The notes beneath the pieces were generated by a model. It had not been told where the DNA came from. It worked only from the letters and a program-made list of their open reading frames with translations, and did not search any database. This document shows positions 42,806 through 51,283 of a DNA stretch of 64,000 nt, piece by piece; position 1 is the stretch's first letter, and every line of letters starts with the position of its first letter. The translations under genes and the position numbers were made by a program. The DNA is from Mycobacterium sp. GA-2829 (GTDB lineage Bacteria; Actinomycetota; Actinomycetes; Mycobacteriales; Mycobacteriaceae), in assembly GCF_001499965.1 (NCBI RefSeq), contig NZ_LQIT01000023.1:164868-228867 (forward strand), in the 5' to 3' direction.

Positions 42806-43231
42806 TTAGAGGAACCTCTCCGCCATGTGCATGCCGATCACGCCGACGGAGGCGATCAGCACCGCGATGAACACGCCGGCGACCACCCACAGCATCTTCC
42901 GCTGGTAGCGCGCGCCCTTGGACCAGAAGTCGATCAGGATGACGCGGATGCCGTTGAGGGCGTGGTAGAGCACCGCGGCGACCAGACCGATCTCCATCAG
43001 GCCGATGATCGGGGTCTTGTAGGTCTCGATGACGCTGTTGTAGGCCTCGGGGCTGACCCGTACCAACGCGGTGTCGACCACGTGCACGAACAGGAAGAAG
43101 AAGATCGCCGCCCCGGAGATGCGGTGCAGCACCCACGACCACATACCCGGGTCGCCACGGTAGAGGGTGCGGCGGCGGGACGGTTTGGATCGCGGCGACG
43201 AGACGTCGTCCGCTGCTGTCGCAGTACTCAT
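42806..43231 (-). CDS. sdhC: Succinate dehydrogenase cytochrome b556 subunit
   Basis: A 141-residue subunit with the signature RGDPGMWSWVLHRISGAAIFFFLFVHVVDTALV. HR-SG and the later His are haem and quinone site residues, and two further helices follow (LMEIGLVAAVLYHALNGIRVIL and MLWVVAGVFIAVLIASVGVIGM). GGAGGA precedes the ATG at 43231. First gene of sdhCDAB. Confidence 0.93.
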   Translation of the reverse strand: MSTATAADDVSSPRSKPSRRRTLYRGDPGMWSWVLHRISGAAIFFFLFVHVVDTALVRVSPEAYNSVIETYKTPIIGLMEIGLVAAVLYHALNGIRVILIDFWSKGARYQRKMLWVVAGVFIAVLIASVGVIGMHMAERFL

Positions 43232-43314
43232 TAGTCCTCCAACGCCATCGGTGGACGCTTGGGGGCGGATACCCGGACCTGTCGGGCTGAACCGCTGCCC
43301 CAAACCTCGGGGCG

Positions 43315-43320
43315 ACTCTA
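43315..43320 (-). promoter_or_regulatory. Putative -10 box of the sdhCDAB operon
   Basis: TAGAGT in GGGGATTAGAGTCG, giving a leader of about 75 bases before sdhC. The other half of this 230-base divergent gap holds no recognisable box for cdd. Confidence 0.35.
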
Positions 43321-43461
43321 ATCCCCTTTGTACTGCCGAACGAACTAGCGTGTTGCCGTATGCGCCGCTCAGAGGCCGAAAGTTAGGGTCGCCTATGTGC
43401 CGCGGGGGGCGGTCCGGCGCGGTTTTCGGAATCCATTCAGAGCTGGGGTGAGAGGACGCAC

Positions 43462-43878
43462 GTGGCTGTCGATATCGATTGGGAAGTGTTGCGCCGCAGG
43501 GCTATTGACGTTTCCGCACGGGCCTACGCGCCGTACTCGGGGTTTCCGGTCGGCGCCGCCGCGCTCGTCGACGATGACCGAATCGTGACCGGATGCAATG
43601 TGGAGAATGTCTCATATGGCCTGGGTCTCTGTGCCGAGTGCGGTGTGGTCTGCGCCCTGCATTCCAGCGGCGGCGGACGGCTGGTCGCGCTGTCGTGTGT
43701 GGGCCCCGATGCGGAGTTGCTGATGCCGTGCGGACGGTGCCGCCAGGTGCTGCTCGAACACGGCGGACCCGAGCTGTTGATCGACCATCGGCAGGGCCCG
43801 CGGCCGCTGCGCGAACTCTTGCCCGACGCGTTCGGACCCGATGACCTGGCCCGCGGCGTGGCGGGGGAGAAGCGGTGA
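43462..43878 (+). CDS. cdd: Cytidine deaminase
   Basis: A 138-residue zinc enzyme converting cytidine and deoxycytidine to uridine forms in pyrimidine salvage. The zinc/catalytic motifs are GLCAECGVVCAL (Cys and the catalytic Glu) and MPCGRCRQVL; the substrate loop is GCNVENVSYG. GTG start with GAGAGGA upstream. Overlaps deoA by four bases (GTGA). First gene of cdd-deoA-add-marR. Confidence 0.95.
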   Translation: MAVDIDWEVLRRRAIDVSARAYAPYSGFPVGAAALVDDDRIVTGCNVENVSYGLGLCAECGVVCALHSSGGGRLVALSCVGPDAELLMPCGRCRQVLLEHGGPELLIDHRQGPRPLRELLPDAFGPDDLARGVAGEKR

Positions 43879-45209
43879 CGCGCTTCGACTTCGATGCGCC
43901 CCGGCCCATGTCGCATCTCGATGCTCCGACGGTCATCCGGACCAAACGCGACGGCGGTGTGCTGTCCGACGAGCAGGTCGACTGGGTGATCGACGCCTAC
44001 ACCCGCGGCCGCGTCGCCGACGAGCAGATGTCGGCGCTGCTGATGGCGATCTTCCTGCGCGGGATGACCGGAGCCGAGATCGCCCGGTGGACGGCGGCGA
44101 TGGTCGCCTCGGGGGAGCGGTTCGACTTCACCGACCTGCGTCGCGCGACCGACGGCCGTCCCCTCGCGCTGGTCGACAAACACTCCACCGGCGGGGTCGG
44201 GGACAAGATCACGATCCCGCTGGTGCCGGTGGTGATGGCCTGCGGCGGTGCGGTACCCCAGGCCGCGGGTCGCGGGCTCGGCCACACCGGCGGCACCCTC
44301 GACAAACTCGAGGCCATCCCGGGATTCACCGCCGAACTCACGAAAAGCCAGATCCGCCAACAACTTAGCGAACTCGGCGCGGCGATCTTCGCCGCCGGCG
44401 AGCTCGCACCCGCCGACCGCAAGATCTACGCGCTGCGCGACGTCACCGCCACCACCGAATCGCTGCCGCTGATCGCGAGTTCGGTGATGAGCAAGAAGAT
44501 CGCCGAGGGCGCCCGCGCCCTGGTCCTCGACACCAAGGTCGGGTCGGGCGCGTTCCTGCCCGACGAGACCCAGGCGCGGGAACTGGCCCGCACCATGGTC
44601 GAACTGGGCGCCGCGCACGGGCTGGTGACGCGCGCGCTGCTCACCGACATGAGCGTCCCGCTCGGCCGCGCCGTCGGCAACGCCGTCGAGGTCGCCGAAT
44701 CGCTGGACGTGCTCGCCGGCGGCGGACCCGAGGACGTGGTCGAGCTGACGGTGGCGCTGGCCACCGAGATGCTCGACGCGGCCGGCCTCGACGCGAAGGA
44801 CCCCGCCGACACGCTGCGCGACGGCACCGCGATGGACGCGTTCCGGGCGCTGGTGACCGCGCAGGGCGGAGACCTCTCCCAGCCGCTGCCGATCGGTGGC
44901 CACAGTGACACCGTCACGGCACCCCGCGGTGGCACGATGGGAGACATCGACGCGATGGCGGTGGGTCTGGCGGTGTGGCGGCTCGGGGCGGGCCGCTCGG
45001 CGCCCGGTGAGCAGGTGCAGTTCGGTGCGGGCATCCGCATCCACTGCCGCCCGGGGGAACCCGTGCGCGCGGGTGAGCCGCTGTTCACGCTCTACACCGA
45101 CACCCCCGAACGCCTCGGACCCGCGCGCGCCGAACTCGGCGGCGGCTTCCGCGTGGCCGACCACGCCCCGCAACGCAGGCCGCTGGTCATCGATCGGATC
45201 ACCGGTTGA
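43875..45209 (+). CDS. deoA: Thymidine phosphorylase
   Basis: A 444-residue enzyme phosphorolysing thymidine to thymine and deoxyribose-1-phosphate. Seen: the active-site block VDKHSTGGVGDKITIPLVPVV, RGLGHTGGTLDKLEAIPGF and SVMSKKIAEGARALVLDTKVGSGAFL. GTG start overlaps the cdd stop. Same order as Rv3315c-Rv3313c. Confidence 0.95.
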   Translation: MTRFDFDAPRPMSHLDAPTVIRTKRDGGVLSDEQVDWVIDAYTRGRVADEQMSALLMAIFLRGMTGAEIARWTAAMVASGERFDFTDLRRATDGRPLALVDKHSTGGVGDKITIPLVPVVMACGGAVPQAAGRGLGHTGGTLDKLEAIPGFTAELTKSQIRQQLSELGAAIFAAGELAPADRKIYALRDVTATTESLPLIASSVMSKKIAEGARALVLDTKVGSGAFLPDETQARELARTMVELGAAHGLVTRALLTDMSVPLGRAVGNAVEVAESLDVLAGGGPEDVVELTVALATEMLDAAGLDAKDPADTLRDGTAMDAFRALVTAQGGDLSQPLPIGGHSDTVTAPRGGTMGDIDAMAVGLAVWRLGAGRSAPGEQVQFGAGIRIHCRPGEPVRAGEPLFTLYTDTPERLGPARAELGGGFRVADHAPQRRPLVIDRITG

Positions 45210-45234
45210 CGAGGGAACGTGAGGAGATGTGCCG

Positions 45235-46323
45235 ATGACGACACCGCTGACCCTGGAGAACCTCCGCCAGGCGCCCAAGGCGCTGCTGCACGACCATCTC
45301 GACGGCGGGCTGCGTCCGTCGACCGTGCTGGAACTCGCCCATGAGCACGGCTACGAGGACCTGCCCGCCGACGACGTCGACGACCTCGCCACGTTCTTCC
45401 GCACCGCCGCCCACAGCGGGTCGCTGGTGCGCTACCTCGAACCGTTCACCCACACCGTCGGGGTGATGCAGACCCCGGCGGCGTTGCACCGGGTCGCGTT
45501 CGAATGCGTCGAGGACCTCGCCGCGGACAACGTCGTCTACGCCGAGGTGCGGTTCGCGCCGGAACTGCACATCGAGGGTGGGCTGAGCCTGGACGAGGTC
45601 GTGGACGCGGTGCTCACCGGGTTCGCCGACGGGGAGAAGGCCGCGGCGGGCGCGGGCCGCACGATCACGGTGCGCTGTCTGGTCACCGCGATGCGGCACG
45701 CCGCCCGCTCACGCGGGATCGCCGAACTGGCCATCCGGTTCCGCGACCGCGGCGTCGTCGGGTTCGACATCGCCGGCGCCGAGGCCGGCTACCCGCCCAC
45801 CCGCCACCTCGACGCCTTCGAGTACATGCGCGGCAACAACGCGCGGTTCACCATCCACGCCGGTGAGGCGTTCGGTCTGCCGTCCATCCACGAGGCGATC
45901 GCGTTCTGCGGCGCCGACCGGCTGGGGCACGGCGTGCGCATCGTCGACGACATCACGATCGCGCCGGACGGTCAGGTGAAGTTGGGCCGGCTGGCGGCGA
46001 TCCTGCGCGACAAACGCATCCCGCTGGAGCTGTGCCCGAGTTCGAACGTGCAGACCGGCGCGGTGGCCAGCATCGCCGAGCACCCGTTCGACCTGTTGGC
46101 GCGCACCCGGTTCCGGGTCACGGTCAACACCGACAACCGGCTGATGAGCGACACCACGATGAGCCAGGAGATGCTGCGCCTGGTCGAGGCGTTCGGCTAC
46201 GGCTGGACCGATATGGCCCGGTTCACGATCAATGCGATGAAGTCGGCGTTCCTCCCGTTCGACGAGCGGCTGGCGCTGATCGACGACGTCATCAAACCGC
46301 GCTACGCGGTGCTGGCGGGGTGA
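45235..46323 (+). CDS. add: Adenosine deaminase
   Basis: A 362-residue zinc TIM-barrel enzyme converting adenosine to inosine. It has the metal site LLHDHLDGG (HxH as H-D-H), HAGEAFGLPSIHEAI with the catalytic Glu, DRLGHGVRI and CPSSNVQTGAV, and NTDNRLMSDTTMSQE supplying the metal Asp. GAGGAG at 45221-45226 favours the ATG at 45235 over a GTG six bases earlier. Confidence 0.95.
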   Translation: MTTPLTLENLRQAPKALLHDHLDGGLRPSTVLELAHEHGYEDLPADDVDDLATFFRTAAHSGSLVRYLEPFTHTVGVMQTPAALHRVAFECVEDLAADNVVYAEVRFAPELHIEGGLSLDEVVDAVLTGFADGEKAAAGAGRTITVRCLVTAMRHAARSRGIAELAIRFRDRGVVGFDIAGAEAGYPPTRHLDAFEYMRGNNARFTIHAGEAFGLPSIHEAIAFCGADRLGHGVRIVDDITIAPDGQVKLGRLAAILRDKRIPLELCPSSNVQTGAVASIAEHPFDLLARTRFRVTVNTDNRLMSDTTMSQEMLRLVEAFGYGWTDMARFTINAMKSAFLPFDERLALIDDVIKPRYAVLAG

Positions 46324-46823
46324 GCGGCGACGACCGCAGGCTGAACCCGTCGCAGCGCCGCGCGTGGCTGGCCTACATGCGGGTCTACCACCGGCTCGAA
46401 TACGAGATGAACCGTCAGCTGCAGGCCGACAGCGGGTTGTCGCTGGCCGACTACACCGTGCTCAATGCGCTGACCAACGCGCCGCGGTATCGCGCACAGG
46501 TCAACGTGCTGGCGACGACGATCGGCTGGGAGCGCAGCCGGCTCTCGCACCACCTGCAGCGGATGGGGCGGCGCGGGCTCGTCGAGCGGTCCGAGTCCGC
46601 GGGGGACCGGCGGGTGACGGATGTGGTGCTCACCGACGAGGGCCGCCGGCAGTTCGAGGCCGCCGCGCCCGGGCACGCCGCCCGGGTGAAGGAGTTGTTC
46701 TTCGCCGATCTCACCGACGCGCAGGAGAACACCCTGGCCGACGTCCTCGAGGCGGCGTACGAGTCGATCCTGCGGCACGGCACGCTGCCGCGGCCGGTCA
46801 TCGACGAGGACCGGCCGCGGTAG
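46320..46823 (+). CDS. MarR-family transcriptional regulator
   Basis: A 167-residue winged-helix regulator: ADYTVLNALTNAP, LATTIGWERSRLSHHLQRMGRRGLVERSESAGDRRVTDVVLTDEGR and a helical dimerisation C terminus. The GTG overlaps the add stop (GTGA), so it is co-expressed with nucleoside salvage. It may instead act on the convergent SDR gene, whose promoter has a perfect dyad at 47623-47636. Confidence 0.9.
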   Translation: MSGDDRRLNPSQRRAWLAYMRVYHRLEYEMNRQLQADSGLSLADYTVLNALTNAPRYRAQVNVLATTIGWERSRLSHHLQRMGRRGLVERSESAGDRRVTDVVLTDEGRRQFEAAAPGHAARVKELFFADLTDAQENTLADVLEAAYESILRHGTLPRPVIDEDRPR

Positions 46824-46830
46824 AGGTGCG

Positions 46831-47577
46831 TCAGATCTGTTCGGCGCCGCCGTCGACGAACAGTTCGCTGCCGGTGGCGAAGCTGCTCTGGTCCGAGGCG
46901 AGGAACGCCACGGCGGCGGCGATCTCCTCGGGCCTGCCCAGGCGGCCCAGCGGGGTGGCGGCGACCATTTCGTCGAGCATCTGCTGCTCCTGACCGGCCG
47001 CGGCCAGCCCCTTGAGCCCGGGCGTCTCGGTCGACCCCGGGGTGACGGTGTTGACGCGGATGCCGCGGCCGACCAGCTCGGCCGCCCATGTCCTGCCGAA
47101 GGAGCGGATGGCCGCCTTCGACGCGGCGTAGGCGCTGAAGGCCGGCGTCCCGTTGTGCGCGGAGGTCGACCCCGTCAGCACGATCGAGGCGCCCTCGTTG
47201 AGCAGCGGCAACACCGCCTGCACTGTGTAGACCGTGCCGAACACGTTGGTGCCGAACGTGGTCGCCAGATGCTCGGGGGTGATGTCGGGCAGGGCGGCGA
47301 ACTCGCCGCCGCCGGCGTTGGCGAACACGACGTCCAGCCCGCGGCCACGGGCGCGGATCGCCTCGACGACGGGTTCGAGGTCCTCCGGTCGCGACACGTC
47401 GCCGCGGATCCCGGTGGCGGCGTCACCGATCGACGCGACGGCCGCGTCGAGCGCCTCCTGGCGGCGGCCGGTGAGGAACACATGGGCACCCTCGTCGGCC
47501 AGCCGCTGGGCGCTGGCCAGTCCGATGCCGGAATTGGCGCCGGTGACCAGGGCGGTCTTGTTCTCGAGCAGTTTCAT
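46831..47577 (-). CDS. Short-chain dehydrogenase/reductase
   Basis: A 248-residue classical SDR: cofactor motif TGANSGIGLASA, FANAGGGEF (NAG), catalytic Ser in VLTGSTSAHNG, YAASKAAIRSF (YxxxK) and PGSTETPGLKGL. Arg after the second strand (LTGRRQ) suggests NADP preference. Start MKLLENKTALVTG at 47577; GGAGA upstream. Physiological substrate unknown; in mycobacteria such enzymes next to MarR/TetR regulators are often stress or solvent induced. Confidence 0.9.
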   Translation of the reverse strand: MKLLENKTALVTGANSGIGLASAQRLADEGAHVFLTGRRQEALDAAVASIGDAATGIRGDVSRPEDLEPVVEAIRARGRGLDVVFANAGGGEFAALPDITPEHLATTFGTNVFGTVYTVQAVLPLLNEGASIVLTGSTSAHNGTPAFSAYAASKAAIRSFGRTWAAELVGRGIRVNTVTPGSTETPGLKGLAAAGQEQQMLDEMVAATPLGRLGRPEEIAAAVAFLASDQSSFATGSELFVDGGAEQI

Positions 47578-47622
47578 GACGTGTCTCCGATCGTCGGTTG
47601 CGGATACTCGCACCCAACAATC

Positions 47623-47636
47623 GGTGACATGTCACC
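47623..47636. promoter_or_regulatory. 14-bp perfect palindrome, probable operator of the SDR gene
   Basis: GGTGACATGTCACC lies 46 bases before the SDR start. Perfect dyads of this length upstream of an SDR gene usually bind a dimeric regulator of the TetR or MarR type. The MarR protein encoded at 46320 is a candidate. Confidence 0.55.
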
Positions 47637-47646
47637 TATTCCCGGG

Positions 47647-48921
47647 TCACTCCTGACGCAGGCGGGACTCCACGAACGCCTCCAGCGCCTCCCACTGCTG
47701 CACGGCCTCCGCGTAGGGCGGTTCGGGCCGCTCGGCGGCGTCGGGATTCAGCGCGTAGGTGACGAACGCCCCGAGCGCGGTGCCCGAGTCGAGGGTCTTC
47801 TCGACGGTGTTGTCCTCGGCGTACTGGCCGACGTCGCGCAGCAGTTCGAGCGCGAGTTCCAGTTGGTCGCGGTCGATGGTGTCGGGGCCGTCGGCGATGT
47901 CGTCGGACAGGCCGCTGAGCACGTAGACGTTCTCGTCGATGATCTCGACCGCGAGCGAGCCGTCGGTCGCGGCGGTGCGGATGTCGTCGTAGGTGGCCAG
48001 GTCAGACAGGTCGTGGTCGTGTTCGTCGGCCAGGTAGCGGGCCAGGGCACGTTCGGAGCCGAAGACGCTGATGCGGCCGTTGCGACCGAGGAAGACCGGT
48101 TCGTCCTCGAGGTAGCAGCGCAGGGTGTAGAAGGTGCCCGACCGGGTCATCAGCCGCACCGGGTCGATGCCGACCTTCAGCCAGAAGTCCTCGTCACTGC
48201 CGAGAACCGCTGCGGCCGAGGGGGTTTCGAGCGGTTCGGCATCCTCGGCGACGGTGTCGTCGTCCTCGGCGTCCTCGACGGTGGCCGCCGCGTCGGTGTC
48301 CTCGTCGACCTCGGGTTCGGGCGCAGGCTCTTCGAGTTCGGCGGCGGCCTTCGCCGAGGCGGCGGTGTCGACGTCGGGGACGGTGACGATCTCGTCGATC
48401 GCGTCGAGCACGCCGTCCCAGCTGCGCGCGATGACCGCTTCGATCTCGCCCCAGCGTTTGCGGCCGCTGCGGCCCTTGAACGCCTCAGCACCGCCGCCCA
48501 CCGTGCTCAGCTGCGGGTTGCCGTTGAAGAACTTCGTGACCGCGGGCAGGTCGCAGACCGATCCGATCGACGAGGCGATCGCCAGCGCGCGGTGCAGCGT
48601 GCTCACGACGGTCTCGGTGGCCTTCTCGGCCGCGGACTCGGGGACGCCGACGAGGTCGTACTCGCGGTCCTCGCTCGGGGTGAACCGGTGCGCGGACGCC
48701 TCGGTCAGCTTCTCCCAGGCCGGGTGGTCGGTCAGGTCGTTTTCGGTGTTGGTCCGTACGAACGCCACCAGATCGGCGACCGACTCGAAGGCGTAGAGGT
48801 CCTCGTCCTTGCCGAGGAAGGCCTCCCACTCGTCGCCGGCGTCGCGCCAGCGCGGAGCCCACAGTGTGTACAGGTCGCCCTTGGTCAGCCCGAGCCGAAC
48901 CGGCACGATGTCAGCAGCCAT
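47647..48921 (-). CDS. Rv3311-type protein with internal domain duplication
   Basis: A 424-residue acidic soluble protein. Two similar domains can be aligned: residues near 13-72 (GDLYTLWAPRWR, FLGKDEDLYAFESVADLVAF, LTDHPAWEKL) and a second copy after residue 255 (GTFYTLRCYLED, FLGRNGRISVFGSERALARY, LSDLATYDDI). They are joined by a long Glu/Asp/Ala linker. No catalytic motif is seen and the family has no known function. TAGGCT lies seven bases before the ATG. Confidence 0.82.
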   Translation of the reverse strand: MAADIVPVRLGLTKGDLYTLWAPRWRDAGDEWEAFLGKDEDLYAFESVADLVAFVRTNTENDLTDHPAWEKLTEASAHRFTPSEDREYDLVGVPESAAEKATETVVSTLHRALAIASSIGSVCDLPAVTKFFNGNPQLSTVGGGAEAFKGRSGRKRWGEIEAVIARSWDGVLDAIDEIVTVPDVDTAASAKAAAELEEPAPEPEVDEDTDAAATVEDAEDDDTVAEDAEPLETPSAAAVLGSDEDFWLKVGIDPVRLMTRSGTFYTLRCYLEDEPVFLGRNGRISVFGSERALARYLADEHDHDLSDLATYDDIRTAATDGSLAVEIIDENVYVLSGLSDDIADGPDTIDRDQLELALELLRDVGQYAEDNTVEKTLDSGTALGAFVTYALNPDAAERPEPPYAEAVQQWEALEAFVESRLRQE

Positions 48922-48928
48922 GCGGCAC

Positions 48929-48934
48929 AGCCTA
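48929..48934 (-). promoter_or_regulatory. -10 box for the Rv3311-type gene (leaderless)
   Basis: TAGGCT, seven bases before the ATG at 48921; it overlaps the stop codon of the upstream gene. Confidence 0.45.
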
Positions 48935-49270
48935 ACGATCGAGTTCTGCGATCAGATCGCCGAGCACCGCGTGCCGCCGCACTCGGGCGTCGCGGGCGGC
49001 TGCCTGCACGGTCTCGACGATCGCCGCGCCCAGTCGTTCCGGAGGCAGCCGGGTCGCCGGGTCGGCGAGTGTCAGCGCCAGGAGGATGCCGTGGCCGTCG
49101 ACCTCCGCGGCGACGACACCGTCGGCCGAACGCGCCCGTCCGCGGCCCGCGGCCAGCGCGTCGGCGGCGTCCGCGAGGGTGGCGGCCTGGCGGCGTGCGC
49201 GGTGCAGCGTCTGGTCGACGGCGTCCTCACGCCGTCGGCCGCCAGAACCCCTGAAAACCCTGTCCGGCAT
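48932..49270 (-). CDS. YbaB/EbfC-like protein of a type VII-associated cassette
   Basis: A 112-residue protein with a basic N terminus and a core DAVDQTLHRARRQAATLADAADALAAGRGRARSADGVVAAEVDGHGILLALTLAD that matches the YbaB/EbfC-like pattern common near ESX-associated genes of actinobacteria (helix, then a DG-V-A-beta hairpin). The ATG at 49270 lies inside the end of the NlpC/P60 gene, a 44-base overlap, so it is coupled. DNA binding or chaperone roles are only suggested by the family name. Confidence 0.7.
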   Translation of the reverse strand: MPDRVFRGSGGRRREDAVDQTLHRARRQAATLADAADALAAGRGRARSADGVVAAEVDGHGILLALTLADPATRLPPERLGAAIVETVQAAARDARVRRHAVLGDLIAELDR

Positions 49271-50318
49271 TCGTCGTCCTGACCGCCGAGAGTTTGACCG
49301 GATCACCCGCCTCCACCATGACGCCGTCGCCGACGATCATCGCGACGTGGCCGTCCCACACCGCGAGGTCGCCGGGCCGCAGTGAGCCGGGGTCGACCGG
49401 CGCCCCGACATCCTGCTCCTGCGCCAGCCGGGGCAGCTCCAGGCCCGCCTCGCGGTAGGCCCACTGCGTCAGCCCGCTGCAGTCCAACCCGACTCCCGGC
49501 GTGGTGCCGCCCCACTGGTACGGCACCCCGAGCTGGGTCAGGGCGTGGCGCACCGCCTCGGCGGCGACCGCATTCGGCGCGGTCGCGGTACTGCCGTCGG
49601 GTAACCGCACCGCCACGCCGTCGCCGAACAGCCCGGGATCCGGTGACGCGGCACGCGAACGCGCGGCGCTCTCGGCGGCCGTGCCGACGCCGGATCCGGC
49701 AGGCGACGCCCACGAGGCCAGCGACGCCATCGGGGTAGCACCGCCCGGGGCGCCGCCCAGACCGCGCGGCATGCCGCCGCCGAAGCCGGCGGGCACCGTC
49801 GGCGCCGGACCGCTCGGGGGCAGTGCACCGGCGTGGGTGTCCAGTTCGGTGCGCAACTCCTCGACGATCGCGACGGCATCGCGCAGCGCCTGCTGGGCTT
49901 CGGCGACGAGTTCTTCGGCGACGCCGGGGCGGTCGAGGTGCGGTTCGAGCGCGGCCGCGCGGGCCTCGAAGCGGTCGACGATCTCCTGCAGGCGGGCGCC
50001 GGCGCGGACGACCGCAGCGCCCGCCTCCCGGGTGCGCGCCGTGAGCCGGCCGGTGCGCTCGGCCAGATCGATGACCGCCGCCGCGGTCGAGGCCGCGAAC
50101 GCGGCGGCCTCCTGCGCGCCCGCGCCGGCCCATCCGTCGGCGGTGTCCGCCCACGTGGTGCGCGTCGCGGCCGCCACCTCGTCGAGCCCGTCGCGCACTG
50201 CGCCGAGCGCGGCGGCCGGCGGACCGCCCGAGGCGTCCGGCCAGCCGGGTCCGACGAGGGCACGCACCTCGCGCAGCGGGGCGGACAGTGCGGTCACCAG
50301 CGCGCCCGGCACCGTCAC
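49227..50318 (-). CDS. C40 (NlpC/P60) peptidase with helical N-terminal domain
   Basis: A 363-residue protein. The N-terminal 160 residues are helical and Ala-rich (WADTADGWAGAGAQEAAAF carries a WxG-like turn), followed by a Pro/Gly linker and an NlpC/P60 domain. Catalytic Cys280 is in GLDCSGLTQWAYREAG and His324 in WDGHVAMIVGDG. Such enzymes cut peptidoglycan stem peptides. There is no Sec signal, and the helical N terminus and EspC-like neighbour suggest type VII secretion. The GTG overlaps the EspC-like stop (GTGA). Confidence 0.85.
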   Translation of the reverse strand: MTVPGALVTALSAPLREVRALVGPGWPDASGGPPAAALGAVRDGLDEVAAATRTTWADTADGWAGAGAQEAAAFAASTAAAVIDLAERTGRLTARTREAGAAVVRAGARLQEIVDRFEARAAALEPHLDRPGVAEELVAEAQQALRDAVAIVEELRTELDTHAGALPPSGPAPTVPAGFGGGMPRGLGGAPGGATPMASLASWASPAGSGVGTAAESAARSRAASPDPGLFGDGVAVRLPDGSTATAPNAVAAEAVRHALTQLGVPYQWGGTTPGVGLDCSGLTQWAYREAGLELPRLAQEQDVGAPVDPGSLRPGDLAVWDGHVAMIVGDGVMVEAGDPVKLSAVRTTNAGQGFQGFWRPTA

Positions 50319-50608
50319 ACCCGGAACAGCGCGGCCGCGCGCAGTGCCGCGCCGTCGTAGGCGGCAGCCGAACCCGCCGCGGCGCCCGCACCGCCGGTGA
50401 ACCGGTCGGCCAGCGCGGCGGCCTCGGCCGACCCGGCTGACGCCGAGTCGGACAGCGCCGCGAGGAAGCGTGCGCCGACCGGGCCGAGCGCCTCGGCCGC
50501 CGCGGCGACCGGGACGGCGGTCAGTGCGGCCGCCGCCGCCGCGAGTTCGGCGGCGTGTGCGGTGTGGATGTGCGCGAGCGCGCGGATGGTGTGAGTGTCG
50601 GCGAGCAT
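50315..50608 (-). CDS. EspC/WXG100-like type VII secretion substrate
   Basis: A 97-residue helical Ala-rich protein: MLADTHTIRALAHIHTAHAAELAAAAAALTAV, a turn, then FLAALSDSASAGSAEAAALADRF. The length, two-helix pattern and position before a C40 peptidase match the EspC-like (DUF2580) family of ESX-associated proteins. A canonical WxG and YxxxD/E signal is not clear. First gene of the cassette; its ATG lies 50 bases from upp on the opposite strand. Confidence 0.7.
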   Translation of the reverse strand: MLADTHTIRALAHIHTAHAAELAAAAAALTAVPVAAAAEALGPVGARFLAALSDSASAGSAEAAALADRFTGGAGAAAGSAAAYDGAALRAAALFRV

Positions 50609-50645
50609 GCGATTACGACGTCTGCGACCGGCGTTCGGTTCCCGC

Positions 50646-50651
50646 TAAGGT
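50646..50651 (+). promoter_or_regulatory. -10 box for upp (leaderless)
   Basis: TAAGGT, seven bases before the ATG at 50659. Confidence 0.5.
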
Positions 50652-50658
50652 CTGGCCC

Positions 50659-51282
50659 ATGGATGTGCGCGTCGTCGACCACCCGCTCGCCGCTGCGCGG
50701 CTCACCACGCTGCGCGACCAGGCCACCGACAACGCGGCCTTCCGCTCCGCCCTGCGCGACCTCACGCTGATGCTGGTCTACGAGGCCACCCGCGACGCGG
50801 CCCGCGAGGACATCGAGGTGCGCACGCCGATCACCACGACGCGCGGATCGCGGCTGGCCCGGCCCCCGCTGCTGGTGCCCGTGCTGCGCGCCGGGCTCGG
50901 AATGGTCGACCAGGCGCACGCGCTGATCCCGGAGGCCCAGGTCGGCTTCGTCGGCGTGGCCCGGGACGAGGAAACCCACCAGCCCACACCGTATCTGGAG
51001 TCGCTGCCCGCCGACCTCAGCACGCAGCCGGTGTTCGTGCTCGACCCGATGCTGGCCACCGGCGGATCGCTGGCGCACACGGTCGGGCTGCTGCAGGCCC
51101 GCGGCGCCGTCGACATCACCGCGATCTGTGTGGTGGTCGCGCCCGAGGGTCTGGCCACCCTGGAACGCGCCGCCCCGGACATGCGGTTGTTCACCGCCAC
51201 CATCGACGAGGGGCTGAACGAGGCCGCCTACATCGTGCCCGGACTCGGCGACGCCGGGGACCGCCAGTTCGGCCCCCGCTGA
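50659..51282 (+). CDS. upp: Uracil phosphoribosyltransferase
   Basis: A 207-residue enzyme making UMP from uracil and PRPP. It shows VPVLRAGLGMVDQAHALIP, the PRPP motif VFVLDPMLATGGSLAH and the uracil-binding IVPGLGDAGDRQFG near the C terminus. Position equals Rv3309c. The leaderless start is supported by the -10 spacing. It converges with pmmB after one base. Confidence 0.96.
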   Translation: MDVRVVDHPLAAARLTTLRDQATDNAAFRSALRDLTLMLVYEATRDAAREDIEVRTPITTTRGSRLARPPLLVPVLRAGLGMVDQAHALIPEAQVGFVGVARDEETHQPTPYLESLPADLSTQPVFVLDPMLATGGSLAHTVGLLQARGAVDITAICVVVAPEGLATLERAAPDMRLFTATIDEGLNEAAYIVPGLGDAGDRQFGPR

Positions 51283-51283
51283 G

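Noticed and set aside
40397..43234. A 945-codon plus-strand frame opposite sdhBADC
   Set aside because: Antisense to well-defined sdh genes with no recognisable domain and typical shadow composition.
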